Source: Motilimonas cestriensis (GTDB lineage Bacteria; Pseudomonadota; Gammaproteobacteria; Enterobacterales; CBDFNC01). Taken from it: a DNA stretch of 64,000 nucleotides. The notes beneath the pieces were generated by a model. That model was not told the DNA's origin, did no database searches, and worked only from the letters and a program-made list of their open reading frames with translations. The stretch is taken from NCBI RefSeq assembly GCF_021295315.1, contig NZ_JAIMJA010000001.1, forward strand, positions 248,001 through 312,000. Reading direction: 5' to 3'. Positions within the stretch are counted from its first letter, which is position 1. Each line of letters starts with the position of its first letter. Below are positions 37,171 to 46,872 of this stretch, in pieces. The translations under genes were made by a program, and so were the position numbers.

Positions 37171-38187
37171 TTATAAATAGTACTGGCCTATATGTTCAGC
37201 AATCTGTACTAAATTGGTTGCACTGCCTTTTTTCAAGTTATCTAGGGTTAACCAGAGTTGGATTCCATTATCACTGCATAGGTCTTTACGGACACGATCA
37301 ACGTAAACAGTATCTTGGCCAACGGCATGGCTAACTTGAGTAGCGATTTCGTCGGCTTCTTCGACAAGCTCAACCCCTTGCGCATCACGGATCATGCCAG
37401 TGATTTCATTTATTTCCAGTGGAAAGCGTGTTTCAATGTGTAAGGCTGCACCTAAACCATGAAACACCGGTACCACGACACAGGTTGGACTAACCTTCAG
37501 TTCAGGATCTGAGAGAATGCGCTGTGTTTGCGACACGAGTAACATCTCATCTTGGCTGTAACCGTTAGCTAACCGATTTCCTGATTGAGGAATACAATTA
37601 AAAGCAATTTGCGCAGCAAAATAATCAGGCTCAATAGGTTTAGCATTCAGTAATTTCGCGGTTTGATTGGCTAAGGTGCTAATTCCCTTTTTACCCGCGC
37701 TAGACACCGACTGATAGGTTGAAATATTGACCTGAGTAATACCCACTTCATCATGGATCGGCTTCAGCACTAAAGCGCTAGCAATAACAGCACAACTTGG
37801 ACTAACGACAATTTTCGATTGATGAATTTGTGCCAAAGCGCCTGCATTAATTTCCGGAATAACCTGTGGGATATCTGGATCATCAGTAAACGCAGCCGAG
37901 CTGTCTATCACTAAACAGCCAGCATCTGTCGCCACTGTTGCCCACTCTTTAGCACCTTGCTCGCCGGCGACAAAAATGGCAATTTCAACTTGGCTCCAAT
38001 CAAAATCAGCGACATTTTGCACCCGTTGACGCTTGCCTTTATACATCAGGGTTTCACCCGCGCCATTATCACTAGACAGTAGAAATAATTGATTAACGGG
38101 GTATTCACGCTCTTCTAGCTGCTCGACCACAGCATTGCCTACTGTGCCTGTAGCGCCAAGTACTGCGATATTGATTAAACGTTCCAT
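37171..38187 (-). CDS. usg: Usg-like aspartate-semialdehyde dehydrogenase homologue
   Basis: The 338-residue protein has the NAD(P)-binding start AVLGATGTVGNAVVEQL and the overall Asd fold, but the active-site region reads VSPSCAVIA rather than the usual Asn-Cys-Thr, and the later His region reads VFHGLGAALHIE rather than GHS. This matches Usg-type paralogues, which lie beside fimV/truA in Pseudomonas and E. coli and whose role is unknown. True Asd activity is therefore doubtful, though the Cys itself remains. Confidence 0.82.
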   Translation of the reverse strand: MERLINIAVLGATGTVGNAVVEQLEEREYPVNQLFLLSSDNGAGETLMYKGKRQRVQNVADFDWSQVEIAIFVAGEQGAKEWATVATDAGCLVIDSSAAFTDDPDIPQVIPEINAGALAQIHQSKIVVSPSCAVIASALVLKPIHDEVGITQVNISTYQSVSSAGKKGISTLANQTAKLLNAKPIEPDYFAAQIAFNCIPQSGNRLANGYSQDEMLLVSQTQRILSDPELKVSPTCVVVPVFHGLGAALHIETRFPLEINEITGMIRDAQGVELVEEADEIATQVSHAVGQDTVYVDRVRKDLCSDNGIQLWLTLDNLKKGSATNLVQIAEHIGQYYL

Positions 38188-38239
38188 AATCCCTCTCCAA
38201 GCATCATATTGAGATGCATAGAATAATATTGTTATTAAA

Positions 38240-39364
38240 TTAGTTTGCGATGGTAAAACCTAACGCAGCCAGTAAGTGAGCTTCTTGATTTGCGCCAAGA
38301 GACACATTCAGTGTCGAGAACTCACGCCGTTCACGATAATTTTTCCGCATTAAATCAAAACCATTAGGTAGACCTATCTCGGCACGAAAAATGTTGTCAT
38401 CACGCCTTACGTCGTAAACAAGATGAACGAGTGACTTCACTAAGTTTTGGTTCAACTCTGCATTAATTTGAATACTGTCGACGACCGCAGGTGGTAAAAA
38501 CTGGCTTACTTTTTTACTTGGCGTTTCACCTAATTGTTGGCATAAAGCCCGGTACAGTATTTCTGTACCATTGGCTTTTCCTTCTAAGCTATAGCCCGCG
38601 ATATGCGGTGTCGCGATGTCAGTATAAGGTAACAAAGCCATTTCGATATTTGGTTCATTTTCCCATACATCTAAAATCAAGGTTGGTAACGATCCTGATT
38701 CAACACGCTCTAATAAAGCTTGATTATTAATTACATCACCACGTGAGGTATTGATTAACACTTGATGCTGATTCAACTGACGTAAGCGCTGCTGATCGAA
38801 TAGATGCTTGGTTGCATACTCCCCATCCACCGTGAGCGGTACATGCAAACTAATGAAATCACATTCCATGATAGTTTTCATGTCAACAAACTGACGTCTG
38901 TCTCCGGCCTGCTCAAGCAGCGGATCACATAGGTGGCACTTCATGCCCAATGCCGTTAGCTTTTGCCAGACGGCACTCCCTGTATTCCCCGCGCCCACAA
39001 TACCAACGGTTTTACCTTGTAAATTAATCAGGTGTTTTTCAGCATGTACTAAGATCGCACTCACGACATATTGTGCCACTGATTCTTTATTGCAACCTGG
39101 GGCACTATGGAATGGAATGTCACGCGAAGATAGATAGGCTTTATCAATATGATCCATACCAATGGTGGCGGTACCCACAAACTGAAGCCGTTCGTTCTTA
39201 CATAATAAAGCTTCATTAACTTGCGTAATTGAACGCACCAAAAGGGCGTCAGCATCCTTTAATTGCTCAGCGGTCACATTTCGCCCTTCGAAAAAATGCA
39301 GTTCACCTAAATCACTGAACATTTCTTGGGCAAATGGGATATTGGAATCGAGAAAAATTTTCAT
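38240..39364 (-). CDS. pdxB: Erythronate-4-phosphate dehydrogenase
   Basis: PdxB oxidises 4-phosphoerythronate, the second step of pyridoxal-phosphate synthesis. This D-2-hydroxyacid dehydrogenase shows VGIVGAGNTGSAVWQKL (NAD site), FVGTATIGMDHID, INTSRGDVINNQALL and the catalytic His in ATPHIAGYSLEGKANG; the C-terminal PdxB dimerisation part is present. At 374 residues the length is normal. It is followed by usg after about 50 bp, as in other Gammaproteobacteria. Confidence 0.95.
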   Translation of the reverse strand: MKIFLDSNIPFAQEMFSDLGELHFFEGRNVTAEQLKDADALLVRSITQVNEALLCKNERLQFVGTATIGMDHIDKAYLSSRDIPFHSAPGCNKESVAQYVVSAILVHAEKHLINLQGKTVGIVGAGNTGSAVWQKLTALGMKCHLCDPLLEQAGDRRQFVDMKTIMECDFISLHVPLTVDGEYATKHLFDQQRLRQLNQHQVLINTSRGDVINNQALLERVESGSLPTLILDVWENEPNIEMALLPYTDIATPHIAGYSLEGKANGTEILYRALCQQLGETPSKKVSQFLPPAVVDSIQINAELNQNLVKSLVHLVYDVRRDDNIFRAEIGLPNGFDLMRKNYRERREFSTLNVSLGANQEAHLLAALGFTIAN

Positions 39365-39405
39365 CTTAGTAATAACGTTAGCCTAAGTTTTATAAGCGTC
39401 AGAAA

Positions 39406-39435
39406 CAAAAAAGAGCAGAGAATGCTCCCTGCTCT
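39406..39435 (-). terminator. Terminator of fabB
   Basis: AGAGCAG and CTGCTCT arms flank a 10-base loop, followed on the minus strand by six T residues, about 20 bp beyond the fabB stop. Confidence 0.8.
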
Positions 39436-39455
39436 ATCCATTCAATCCAACTAAA

Positions 39456-40667
39456 TTAGATTTTTTGAAATACTAACGTTGCGTTAGTGCCACCAAATCC
39501 AAAGCTATTTGACATCACTGTTTTCAGCTCTGCTGATTCAGCAACATTTTTAACAATTGGCAAGCCTTCCGCTTTTTCATCTGCTTGGTCGATGTTAATG
39601 CTTGGCGCAATAAAGTTGTTTTCAACCATTAGCAGGCTGTAAATGGCTTCATGTACACCTGCTGCACCAAGAGCATGACCCGTCATTGACTTGGTTGCAC
39701 TGATTTTTGGTGCCTTATCGCCAAACACTTCTTTAATGGCTTCAAGTTCGCGAACGTCACCAACGGGTGTAGAGGTGCCGTGCGTATTAAGGTAATCAAT
39801 GTCACCTTTAACCGTCGCCATGGCTTGCTTCATACAACGTACCGCACCTTCACCTGAAGGAGCCACCATGTCGTAGCCATCAGATGTTGCGCCATAACCG
39901 ACAATTTCAGCGTAAATTTTTGCGCCACGTGCAACTGCGTGCTCGTATTCTTCGACCACAATCATACCGCCGCCGCCAGAGATAACAAAACCGTCACGAT
40001 TAGCGTCATAAGTACGAGACGCTTTTTCAGGTGTTTCATTGTACTTTGTTGACAATGCACCCATCGCATCAAATTCCATCGCCAATGTCCAGTGTAGCTC
40101 TTCAGCACCACCAGCAAAAACAATGTCTTGTTTGCCTAGTTGGATCTGCTCTAGCGCGTTGCCAATACAGTGTGCACTGGTTGCACAGGCCGAACTAATT
40201 GAATAGTTAATGCCTTTAATTTTAAAAGGCGTTGCCAAACAAGCCGATGTAGTACTAGCCATCGTTCTTGGTACCATGTAAGGACCAACGCGTTTTACGC
40301 CTTTTTCACGTAATATATCTGCTGCTGCCACTTGGTTTTCAGACGAGCCGCCACCTGAACCAACCACTAAGCCCGTACGCTCATTTGATACGTCTTCATC
40401 GGACAGCTGCGCATCAGCAATTGCTTGCTCCATTGCTAAGTAAGCAAAACCGGCTGCATCACCCATAAAACGCATAACTTTGCGGTCGATGTGATCTTTT
40501 GGTTGCACATTCAATGCACCCCAAACTTGGCTACGTAACTTGTATTCTGCAAATTGTTCAGAAAAACGGATACCGGACTTGCCCTGTTGTAGTGACGTTA
40601 GTACTTCCTCTTTATTGTTACCAATACTGGAAATAACACCGATACCTGTGATGACTGCTCTTCTCAT
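39456..40667 (-). CDS. fabB: Beta-ketoacyl-ACP synthase I
   Basis: FabB elongates acyl-ACP with malonyl-ACP and is essential for unsaturated fatty acids. The catalytic triad is visible: Cys in [12 protein letters not shown], His in [11 protein letters not shown] and His in [24 protein letters not shown] closes the protein. The 403-residue length fits FabB. It is divergent from mnmC, as in E. coli, with about 120 bp between. Confidence 0.95.
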   Translation of the reverse strand: MRRAVITGIGVISSIGNNKEEVLTSLQQGKSGIRFSEQFAEYKLRSQVWGALNVQPKDHIDRKVMRFMGDAAGFAYLAMEQAIADAQLSDEDVSNERTGLVVGSGGGSSENQVAAADILREKGVKRVGPYMVPRTMASTTSACLATPFKIKGINYSISSACATSAHCIGNALEQIQLGKQDIVFAGGAEELHWTLAMEFDAMGALSTKYNETPEKASRTYDANRDGFVISGGGGMIVVEEYEHAVARGAKIYAEIVGYGATSDGYDMVAPSGEGAVRCMKQAMATVKGDIDYLNTHGTSTPVGDVRELEAIKEVFGDKAPKISATKSMTGHALGAAGVHEAIYSLLMVENNFIAPSINIDQADEKAEGLPIVKNVAESAELKTVMSNSFGFGGTNATLVFQKI

Positions 40668-40789
40668 TTATAGACCCTGTGGTTCTCACGTTGCCGACTA
40701 TTATATCATTTTGTTTATGACAACTGGTCGGCTTTCGACAATTTAAGGTAAAATCGGCGACATCATGCCATAAAATAGCGAAATTTTCC

Positions 40790-42769
40790 TTGTTAAATCA
40801 AAAACTCGAGCACGCAAACCTCAACTGGAACGACAATGGCACCCCGACATCGGAACAATTTGATGATATTTACTTCTCAAATATCAATGGATTAGATGAA
40901 ACTAAACATGTTTTTCTCAGTGCTAACAAACTGCCAAATAGATGGCATAATTTTGCTCAAGATCACTTTGTCATCGCGGAAACAGGCTTCGGTACTGGCC
41001 TAAACTTTTTAACCGCTTGGCAGTGCTTCAACGAGTTTAAAGCCTGTAACCCCGATTCAGGCCCCAGCAGACTTTATTTTACCAGTTTTGAAAAATATCC
41101 TTTAACTTATGCCGACTTAGCTCAAGCTTTAAGTCAATGGCCCGAACTGGCCGAATTAGCGAAACAGTTGCTCGAGCACTACCCTAGCGCCACCCCTGGC
41201 TGCCATCGACTGAATTTACAACATGGTGAGATAGTATTGGATTTATGGTTTGGCGACATACACGATTCCTTACCAAAAATTTATTGTCCTATTGGCGGCT
41301 TAATAGATTGTTGGTTCTTAGATGGCTTTGCACCCAGTAAAAACCCGGATATGTGGTCGCAAGAGTTATTTAACGCCATGGCCAAACTAGTAAAACCCGG
41401 TGCCACTGTTGCAACTTTCACGGCAGCAGGATTTGTCCGCCGCGGTTTAATAGAAGCAGGCTTTACCATGTCAAAAGTAAAAGGGTTTGGCAGAAAACGA
41501 GAAATGCTAGCTGGGGAAATTGAATATCATCGCGCCGAAGAGCCTTCTGATCCTTTTCAGCGCAGAGAAGCCCCCCAATGCACAAGCAACAAAGCAACAA
41601 TAATCGGAGGGGGGATCGCATCAGCAGCGACGGCTCTCGCGTTGGTCAATAAAGGCTGGCAAGTTGAGCTATTTTGTAAAGATGCAACACTCGCACAGGA
41701 TGCCTCGGGCAACCGACAAGGAGCCCTCTACCCACTGCTGAGTCCTAACAATGTCAATAACAGCGAGCTTTTTGCTCATGCCTTTGAATTTAGCTGTCAA
41801 ACCCTTAGACAACTCGCTCACCACCCTATTCGTCATGATTTTTGCGGTGTTGTTGAGGTGGATTACAATGAAAAATCTGGGAAAAAAATTCAACGAATTA
41901 TCGATACACAATACCCTACAACTTTAGTGAAAGCGCTGAGTGCAGAAGAAATGGGCAAGACAGTTGGCTTAGACATTGGTGCCAGAGGACTGTTTTACCC
42001 CAATGGCGCTTGGCTTAGTCCAAGTGACTTAACCAACGCGTTGATCAAAGAAGCACAAGATCGCGGTCAACTAACCCTTCACCTCAACGCAGAGGTTAAG
42101 GAGATTGAGCAAAACCAATTAAGCTGGCAATTTTCCTGTAACGATCAAACCCATCAGGCGGATCTGCTCATCATTGCCAGTGGTGCGAATCAGCTAAACT
42201 TTGCACCGCTAAAGCAACTGCCTATTTATCCTGTGCGCGGGCAAGTGAGTCATGTACCGAGTACAGAGCAAACTAGCAATCTGAGCACGGTTTTATGCTA
42301 CCAAGGTTACCTGACCCCAGCAGATGAAGGTATGCATTGCATTGGTGCTAGCTACGGACGAAATGATAACTCTCGCGCCTTTAGCTTGGAGGAACACGAA
42401 GAAAATCACACTAAGATAATCTCGTCTCTTGATAACGTAAACTGGCCGGAGTCATTAGACTTTTCTGGTCAAAATGCGCGTGTCGGAGTGCGCTGTGGCA
42501 CCCGCGATAACTTACCTTTTGTTGGCGGCGTACCTATCTTTGAGGCGTTTTCGCAGTTTAACCCCGAGTCATCAAGCAGTGCCTGCTACCCTAACCTTTA
42601 TATGCTGGGCGCATTAGGCTCAAGAGGCTTGTGTACCGCTCCGTTAATGGCTGAAATACTGGCCAGTGAGCTAAGTGGTGAGCCATTGCCAGTGAGCCAA
42701 GCTATTCTAGCGTTATTACATCCGAATCGGTATTGGCTTAGAAGCCTGAAAAAAGGCAGGCCGCTATAA
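40790..42769 (+). CDS. mnmC: Bifunctional tRNA 5-methylaminomethyl-2-thiouridine biosynthesis protein
   Basis: MnmC finishes the mnm5s2U34 wobble modification: the C-terminal FAD oxidase removes the carboxymethyl group and the N-terminal SAM domain methylates the amine. The methyltransferase half (about residues 1-245) has ETGFGTGLNFLTAW and WFLDGFAPSKNPDMW, and the oxidase half starts at IIGGGIASAATALAL (about 266). The 659-residue length is normal. No in-frame ATG fits the family start; a TTG at 40790 does, and this is the least certain point. Confidence 0.92.
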   Translation: MLNQKLEHANLNWNDNGTPTSEQFDDIYFSNINGLDETKHVFLSANKLPNRWHNFAQDHFVIAETGFGTGLNFLTAWQCFNEFKACNPDSGPSRLYFTSFEKYPLTYADLAQALSQWPELAELAKQLLEHYPSATPGCHRLNLQHGEIVLDLWFGDIHDSLPKIYCPIGGLIDCWFLDGFAPSKNPDMWSQELFNAMAKLVKPGATVATFTAAGFVRRGLIEAGFTMSKVKGFGRKREMLAGEIEYHRAEEPSDPFQRREAPQCTSNKATIIGGGIASAATALALVNKGWQVELFCKDATLAQDASGNRQGALYPLLSPNNVNNSELFAHAFEFSCQTLRQLAHHPIRHDFCGVVEVDYNEKSGKKIQRIIDTQYPTTLVKALSAEEMGKTVGLDIGARGLFYPNGAWLSPSDLTNALIKEAQDRGQLTLHLNAEVKEIEQNQLSWQFSCNDQTHQADLLIIASGANQLNFAPLKQLPIYPVRGQVSHVPSTEQTSNLSTVLCYQGYLTPADEGMHCIGASYGRNDNSRAFSLEEHEENHTKIISSLDNVNWPESLDFSGQNARVGVRCGTRDNLPFVGGVPIFEAFSQFNPESSSSACYPNLYMLGALGSRGLCTAPLMAEILASELSGEPLPVSQAILALLHPNRYWLRSLKKGRPL

Positions 42770-42779
42770 GCGGCCTGTC
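42749..42779 (-). terminator. Terminator of the DUF922 gene, overlapping the mnmC 3' end
   Basis: An 11-bp stem with one G-T pair (42755-42765 and 42769-42779) around ATA is followed on the minus strand by six T residues. It overlaps the last codons of convergent mnmC. Confidence 0.85.
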
Positions 42780-42805
42780 TAATCAATATCTGAGGGAATG
42801 AAGTA

Positions 42806-43405
42806 TTACTTGAACGATAACTTCATTCTTTTATCATAATTGGCACTTTCTGCTTGAGCTTGAGCCAAGAACTGGTGACCGGTTTTATCTATTTGCCGCT
42901 GCAACTGTCCGCATCCCTTATTAACGGGAGATGATTTGATATTATCAATCAGTTTGTCTGCGGCTTTCAACACGATGTCTTTGTGTCCACTTTCATGATC
43001 GAGCAATGCGCCGAGGTAAGTTTGCCAGTGCGCTTGTGATTGTTCTGACTGAGAATCAACGTTCAACCAACGTGGCACGACGATATCAATTTCAATATCA
43101 ACAGCAGCATCGCCAACACGGCATTGTGCGCCATTTTTCTCAAAGCTTAACTGCCAGTTCATGCTGTAGCTAGCTTTACCGGCCGCTTTGTTACCTGTTT
43201 GACCGGCTGGTCCAACAATACGAATTTTTTGAAACAGTTCGTACATGTTCTTAGCTTCAAGATCATAGAACTTAAAGTTGACGTTCACATTTGGCGTTAG
43301 CCTGTCGAGTTTACCTGAAGCTTGCCATTGTGTGGCAGCATGAGCACTGTTTAAGCCAAGGCTAATTGCACAGCAAAACAGAGAGAGTAAAGATAAGTAT
43401 TTCAT
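42806..43405 (-). CDS. DUF922 family putative secreted Zn protease
   Basis: The 199-residue product has a Sec signal peptide (cleavage near HAA, about residue 24). It contains HESGH (an HExxH zinc-binding motif) in a DHESGHKDIVLKAAD context, the mark of the DUF922 family, predicted to be metal-dependent proteases. Substrates are unknown. A Cys pair (QCRVGD and KGCGQL) could form a periplasmic disulfide. It is convergent with mnmC and not obviously in an operon. Confidence 0.82.
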   Translation of the reverse strand: MKYLSLLSLFCCAISLGLNSAHAATQWQASGKLDRLTPNVNVNFKFYDLEAKNMYELFQKIRIVGPAGQTGNKAAGKASYSMNWQLSFEKNGAQCRVGDAAVDIEIDIVVPRWLNVDSQSEQSQAHWQTYLGALLDHESGHKDIVLKAADKLIDNIKSSPVNKGCGQLQRQIDKTGHQFLAQAQAESANYDKRMKLSFK

Positions 43406-43762
43406 TTTTAGTTATAATATTCCCTGTGATCGAGTCACAAATGAAACTGAGCAGCCCAATAAAAAATCCGCTTCAAGCTATCACTTGCATTCTAAATGAG
43501 CAAGTTTGAAGATGATTGTTTTGCTTTTTTACTGATGTTTCTCACAAAAAGTAGACTGTTTAGCTTTTTTCTTCTAATTATAGTGCAATCTAGCTGCATC
43601 TTCTCTTACCTTAGTCGATGATAGGAAAATTATCATTAGTCCCCATATATTTCACAAACGGCAGCTAAAAATGCCACAAAAATACAATATATATGGCCCG
43701 CTTACGTGGCAATAACCCATTTATTGCCATAAGATGAAATAAAGCAATTTTAGGAATTTCAC
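43406..43762. other. Intergenic region before the receiver-CheC gene
   Basis: About 357 bp separates the divergent DUF922 gene and the receiver-CheC gene. It must hold promoters for both. It is AT-rich, with short frames only, and no convincing operator or RNA structure was recognised. Confidence 0.5.
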
Positions 43763-44833
43763 ATGTCATTACCCGTTCTTATTTGTGATGATTCGGCACT
43801 GGCCCGTAAGCAAATGGCACGCAGCCTTCCTGATAATTGGAATGTTGAAATCACCTTTGCCACCCACGGCGGTGAAGGCCTAGAAGCGATTAAACAGGGC
43901 CAAGGCAGTGTTGTGTTTTTAGACTTAAACATGCCTGTTATGGATGGCTACGAAGTACTAGAGGCCGTTTGCAAGCAAGACTTAAATGCCATGGTGATTG
44001 TTGTTTCAGGTGATATTCAACCTGAAGCCCGTGAAAAAGTAATGGGCTTTGGCGCATTAGATTTTATTAAAAAGCCGGTTAGCAAAGAGAAAATCGCTGA
44101 TATTTTAAAAAAATATGGTGTTATCAATGAAGCGGACCTATTGCCTGACCCAACACCGGCTGCGATTCCAGAGCCTAGCGTAGTGGAGGCCGAATTAGCC
44201 GACGATGAAATGACCGCCTATGCGGGGCCAAAAATTGAACTTCCTAATGACGCTCGTGATGCCTACCAAGAAGTCGCAAATGTCGCGATGGGCCAAGCGG
44301 CTGATTTACTCGCTAGACTACTTAATGTATTTGTACTGCTACCAATCCCAACGGTAAACCTACTCGAAGTCAGTGAATTAACCATGGCACTTGAAGCGGC
44401 AGAGTCGACCGATACGATTTCAGCCGTTTGCCAAGGTTATATTGGTGCGGGCATTGCCGGTGAAGCACTGATTTTATTTCATGACTCCAGTTTTAAAGAC
44501 ATGGCTGGCTTAATGAATTTTAAAGGCGAGCTTAACGAGCAAGCCGAAGTAGAAGTAATGATGGATATCGCCAATATATTGATCGGCGCTTTCTTAAAAG
44601 GGTTTGCAGAACAATTAGATATGTCATTTAGTCAAGGCCACCCTGTGGTGCTCGGTCAGCATTGCCAGATTTCAGAATTAGTGAATGAAAACCAAGCCCG
44701 CTGGAAACAAACCTTAGCCATTGAGATAAACTATGTGATTGAAAATCATAATATTCACTGTGATTTATTGATGCTATTTACCGAAGATTCCATCACAACC
44801 CTAAATAATAAACTCACTTACTTGTTGAATTAA
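43763..44833 (+). CDS. Response regulator with CheC-like phosphatase domain
   Basis: The N-terminal receiver domain (residues 1 to ~118) has the acidic pair Asp9-Asp10, phospho-acceptor Asp54 in FLDLNMPVMDG, Ser82 in VVSGD and Lys104 before Pro. After an acidic linker (~119-160), the C-terminal half (~165-356) resembles CheC/CheX phosphatases, with the two helix motifs EVANVAMGQA and DIANILIGAF carrying the Glu/Asp-x-x-Asn pattern that removes phosphate from CheY-like receivers. It may dephosphorylate its own receiver or another regulator. The diguanylate cyclase gene starts 3 bp after its stop, so both are one translational unit. Confidence 0.85.
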   Translation: MSLPVLICDDSALARKQMARSLPDNWNVEITFATHGGEGLEAIKQGQGSVVFLDLNMPVMDGYEVLEAVCKQDLNAMVIVVSGDIQPEAREKVMGFGALDFIKKPVSKEKIADILKKYGVINEADLLPDPTPAAIPEPSVVEAELADDEMTAYAGPKIELPNDARDAYQEVANVAMGQAADLLARLLNVFVLLPIPTVNLLEVSELTMALEAAESTDTISAVCQGYIGAGIAGEALILFHDSSFKDMAGLMNFKGELNEQAEVEVMMDIANILIGAFLKGFAEQLDMSFSQGHPVVLGQHCQISELVNENQARWKQTLAIEINYVIENHNIHCDLLMLFTEDSITTLNNKLTYLLN

Positions 44834-44836
44834 ATT

Positions 44837-45811
44837 ATGCAAAATAGCGCTTTTGATTTAAAAGAATTTCATTGGATGGTCGAGATGGTACAAACCATCG
44901 ATGTTGGCCTAGTTGTCCTTGATCGTGAGCATAGAGTGCAAGCTTGGAATGGTTTCATGGAAAACCACAGTGGTAAAGGTGGCAGCCAAGTCCAAAACCA
45001 AGTGATGTTTGACTTATTTGATGAAATCCCCAAAGAATGGCTCAGTCAAAAAATTGAATCGGTGTTTTTGTTAAAAAACCGTGCGTTCACCACTTGGGAA
45101 CAACGCCCGTATATTTTTCGATTTAAGAACTATCGCCCTATTACGGGTACCGCTGAATTCATGTATCAAAATATGACCATTATTCCATTGATGAGTTTAA
45201 CCGGTGAAGTCACCCATGTTAGCTTAATTATTTATGATGTTACCGACAGCGCTGTTAACAAACTGCAACTTAAAGACCTCAATAATCAACTGAAAGATTT
45301 AAGTCGTATTGATGCCCTCACCCAGCTATTTAATCGCGGTTATTGGGAAGAGCAATTTAAGCATGAATATCTACGCTATAAGCGTACGCAAGCCAATGCT
45401 TGCTTAATTATGTTTGACATAGACCATTTCAAACGCGTTAACGACACCTATGGTCATCAAGCTGGTGACAAAGTGATCCAAGCGGTCAGTGCCACACTCA
45501 AGCAAAATTTAAGAGAAACAGACATTGCTGGTCGGTATGGCGGCGAAGAGTTTGCCGTGCTGTTAGTAAACACAGATGCTGAAAAAGCCCTGTTTTTTGC
45601 TGAACGTTTGCGTAAGGGGATTGAAGCCCTACACGTATATCACGAAGAGCATGATATCTGCTTCACCATCAGTTTAGGTGTGGCGCAAACTCACGATGAA
45701 ATGACGGATGAAAGTATTTGGCTAAAAGAGTCTGACACTGCACTTTACAAGGCGAAAGAGTCAGGCCGCAATAAAACATGCACTGCAGCCCTACCCAAAA
45801 AGCCGAAATAA
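44837..45811 (+). CDS. PAS-GGDEF diguanylate cyclase
   Basis: The 324-residue cytosolic protein has an N-terminal PAS-like sensor (about 12-138, IDVGLVVLDREHRVQAWNGF), a short coiled linker and a GGDEF domain (about 155-320). The active site is GGEEF (235-239), a functional variant, with an RxxD inhibitory site (RETD, 226-229) five residues before it, so it should synthesise c-di-GMP with feedback inhibition. It is coupled to the receiver-CheC gene (3-bp gap), which suggests that phosphorylation state and c-di-GMP output are linked. No membrane segment is present. Confidence 0.9.
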   Translation: MQNSAFDLKEFHWMVEMVQTIDVGLVVLDREHRVQAWNGFMENHSGKGGSQVQNQVMFDLFDEIPKEWLSQKIESVFLLKNRAFTTWEQRPYIFRFKNYRPITGTAEFMYQNMTIIPLMSLTGEVTHVSLIIYDVTDSAVNKLQLKDLNNQLKDLSRIDALTQLFNRGYWEEQFKHEYLRYKRTQANACLIMFDIDHFKRVNDTYGHQAGDKVIQAVSATLKQNLRETDIAGRYGGEEFAVLLVNTDAEKALFFAERLRKGIEALHVYHEEHDICFTISLGVAQTHDEMTDESIWLKESDTALYKAKESGRNKTCTAALPKKPK

Positions 45812-45841
45812 CTACAGATTTAATATACGCAGTGCAGCGAC

Positions 45842-46105
45842 TTATGATTGAGATAAAAACGCCCACATATCTTGCACCAAAATTTGATCAGGTGGCGTAA
45901 GCTCTTTTGCCTTAAAGGCTTGCGCTAATCCTAGCTCTACTTGTTGTTTGAAGTCTTGCTCTGTTAATGTGTGTTGCTGTTCACACTGCGCTAACGCCAA
46001 GCTCAAATGCCCCGATAGATAGCCCGATGCAAATAACTCATCGTTGCAGCCGCCATCTAAAATTGCTGCTACTTTTTGTTCTATTTTTTCATATAGGGAA
46101 TACAT
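45842..46105 (-). CDS. yfcL: YfcL family protein
   Basis: This 87-residue acidic helical protein resembles YfcL, a small conserved gammaproteobacterial protein of unknown function. It lies 5 bp downstream of epmC (yfcM) in the same direction, the same pair as in E. coli, where the two flank mnmC/fabB as well. No motif suggests activity. Confidence 0.8.
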   Translation of the reverse strand: MYSLYEKIEQKVAAILDGGCNDELFASGYLSGHLSLALAQCEQQHTLTEQDFKQQVELGLAQAFKAKELTPPDQILVQDMWAFLSQS

Positions 46106-46110
46106 AAAAT

Positions 46111-46650
46111 TTACCTTGAATACATGCCGCGATAAGCAAATGAAGCTCGCGCTAATGGATCAACGCCATAAAACTCACCTAAAGCGTTAATTAAAAGTTG
46201 GGCTCTTGCCGGAAAGCCTTGTTCGAGATAGATTAATACCTGATCGTACACTCGGTGCTGAAAACCTAAACGGTCAATTTCAATGCCAGACAGGTTGTCA
46301 CAACTGACCGAAAAATCAAACCCACAACTGGCTGCCAATGCCCACTCAATCGCCTGAGGTTTAATTTCTACCGCTTCAAAAGCAGCTTGCTGCTGTTCAT
46401 TTCGGCCATCAGGCTCATACCAATAACCAAAATCGACCAACAAACGTCGTTTTTCACCCGCGATGCACCAATGAGAAATCTCGTGCAACGCACTCGCAAA
46501 AAATCCATGCGCAAAAATAATGCGATGATGTGCATGCTTTTCATCTGCGGGTAAATATATTGGCTCACCATCCCCTGCCACCAGCTGAGTATTCTCACAA
46601 TTGAGAAAGCACCGTTCAAATACGGCAACTAAATCTTGATAATGATGCAA
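46111..46650 (-). CDS. epmC: Elongation factor P hydroxylase
   Basis: EpmC (YfcM) hydroxylates the beta-lysyl-lysine of elongation factor P, the last step of a modification that helps ribosomes through polyproline runs. The 179-residue protein matches the family closely: EPIYLPADE, RIIFAHGFFASALHEISHWCIAGEKRR with metal-binding His/Glu residues, and DFGYWYEPDGR. Its partners epmA, epmB and efp are not in this window. It leads a two-gene unit with yfcL. Confidence 0.92.
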   Translation of the reverse strand: MHHYQDLVAVFERCFLNCENTQLVAGDGEPIYLPADEKHAHHRIIFAHGFFASALHEISHWCIAGEKRRLLVDFGYWYEPDGRNEQQQAAFEAVEIKPQAIEWALAASCGFDFSVSCDNLSGIEIDRLGFQHRVYDQVLIYLEQGFPARAQLLINALGEFYGVDPLARASFAYRGMYSR

Positions 46651-46872
46651 CCAAACCTCGAAAAGATATCTGAATGATTAAAGCGCGCATTCTACCTATT
46701 CCCCCACCAAGGAACAAACATCTGTGAATTTTAGCCACTAGATAAGCTTTTTTAGCGCAGTATTAGCCTTTTTCTTTAAACACTTGACGTTTTTAGCTAA
46801 GGTGATGACAGTTACTATTCATCATTAAAAATTTGCTCAAAAAGCAGTTTAAACGATTAGGAAATAGGCCCG

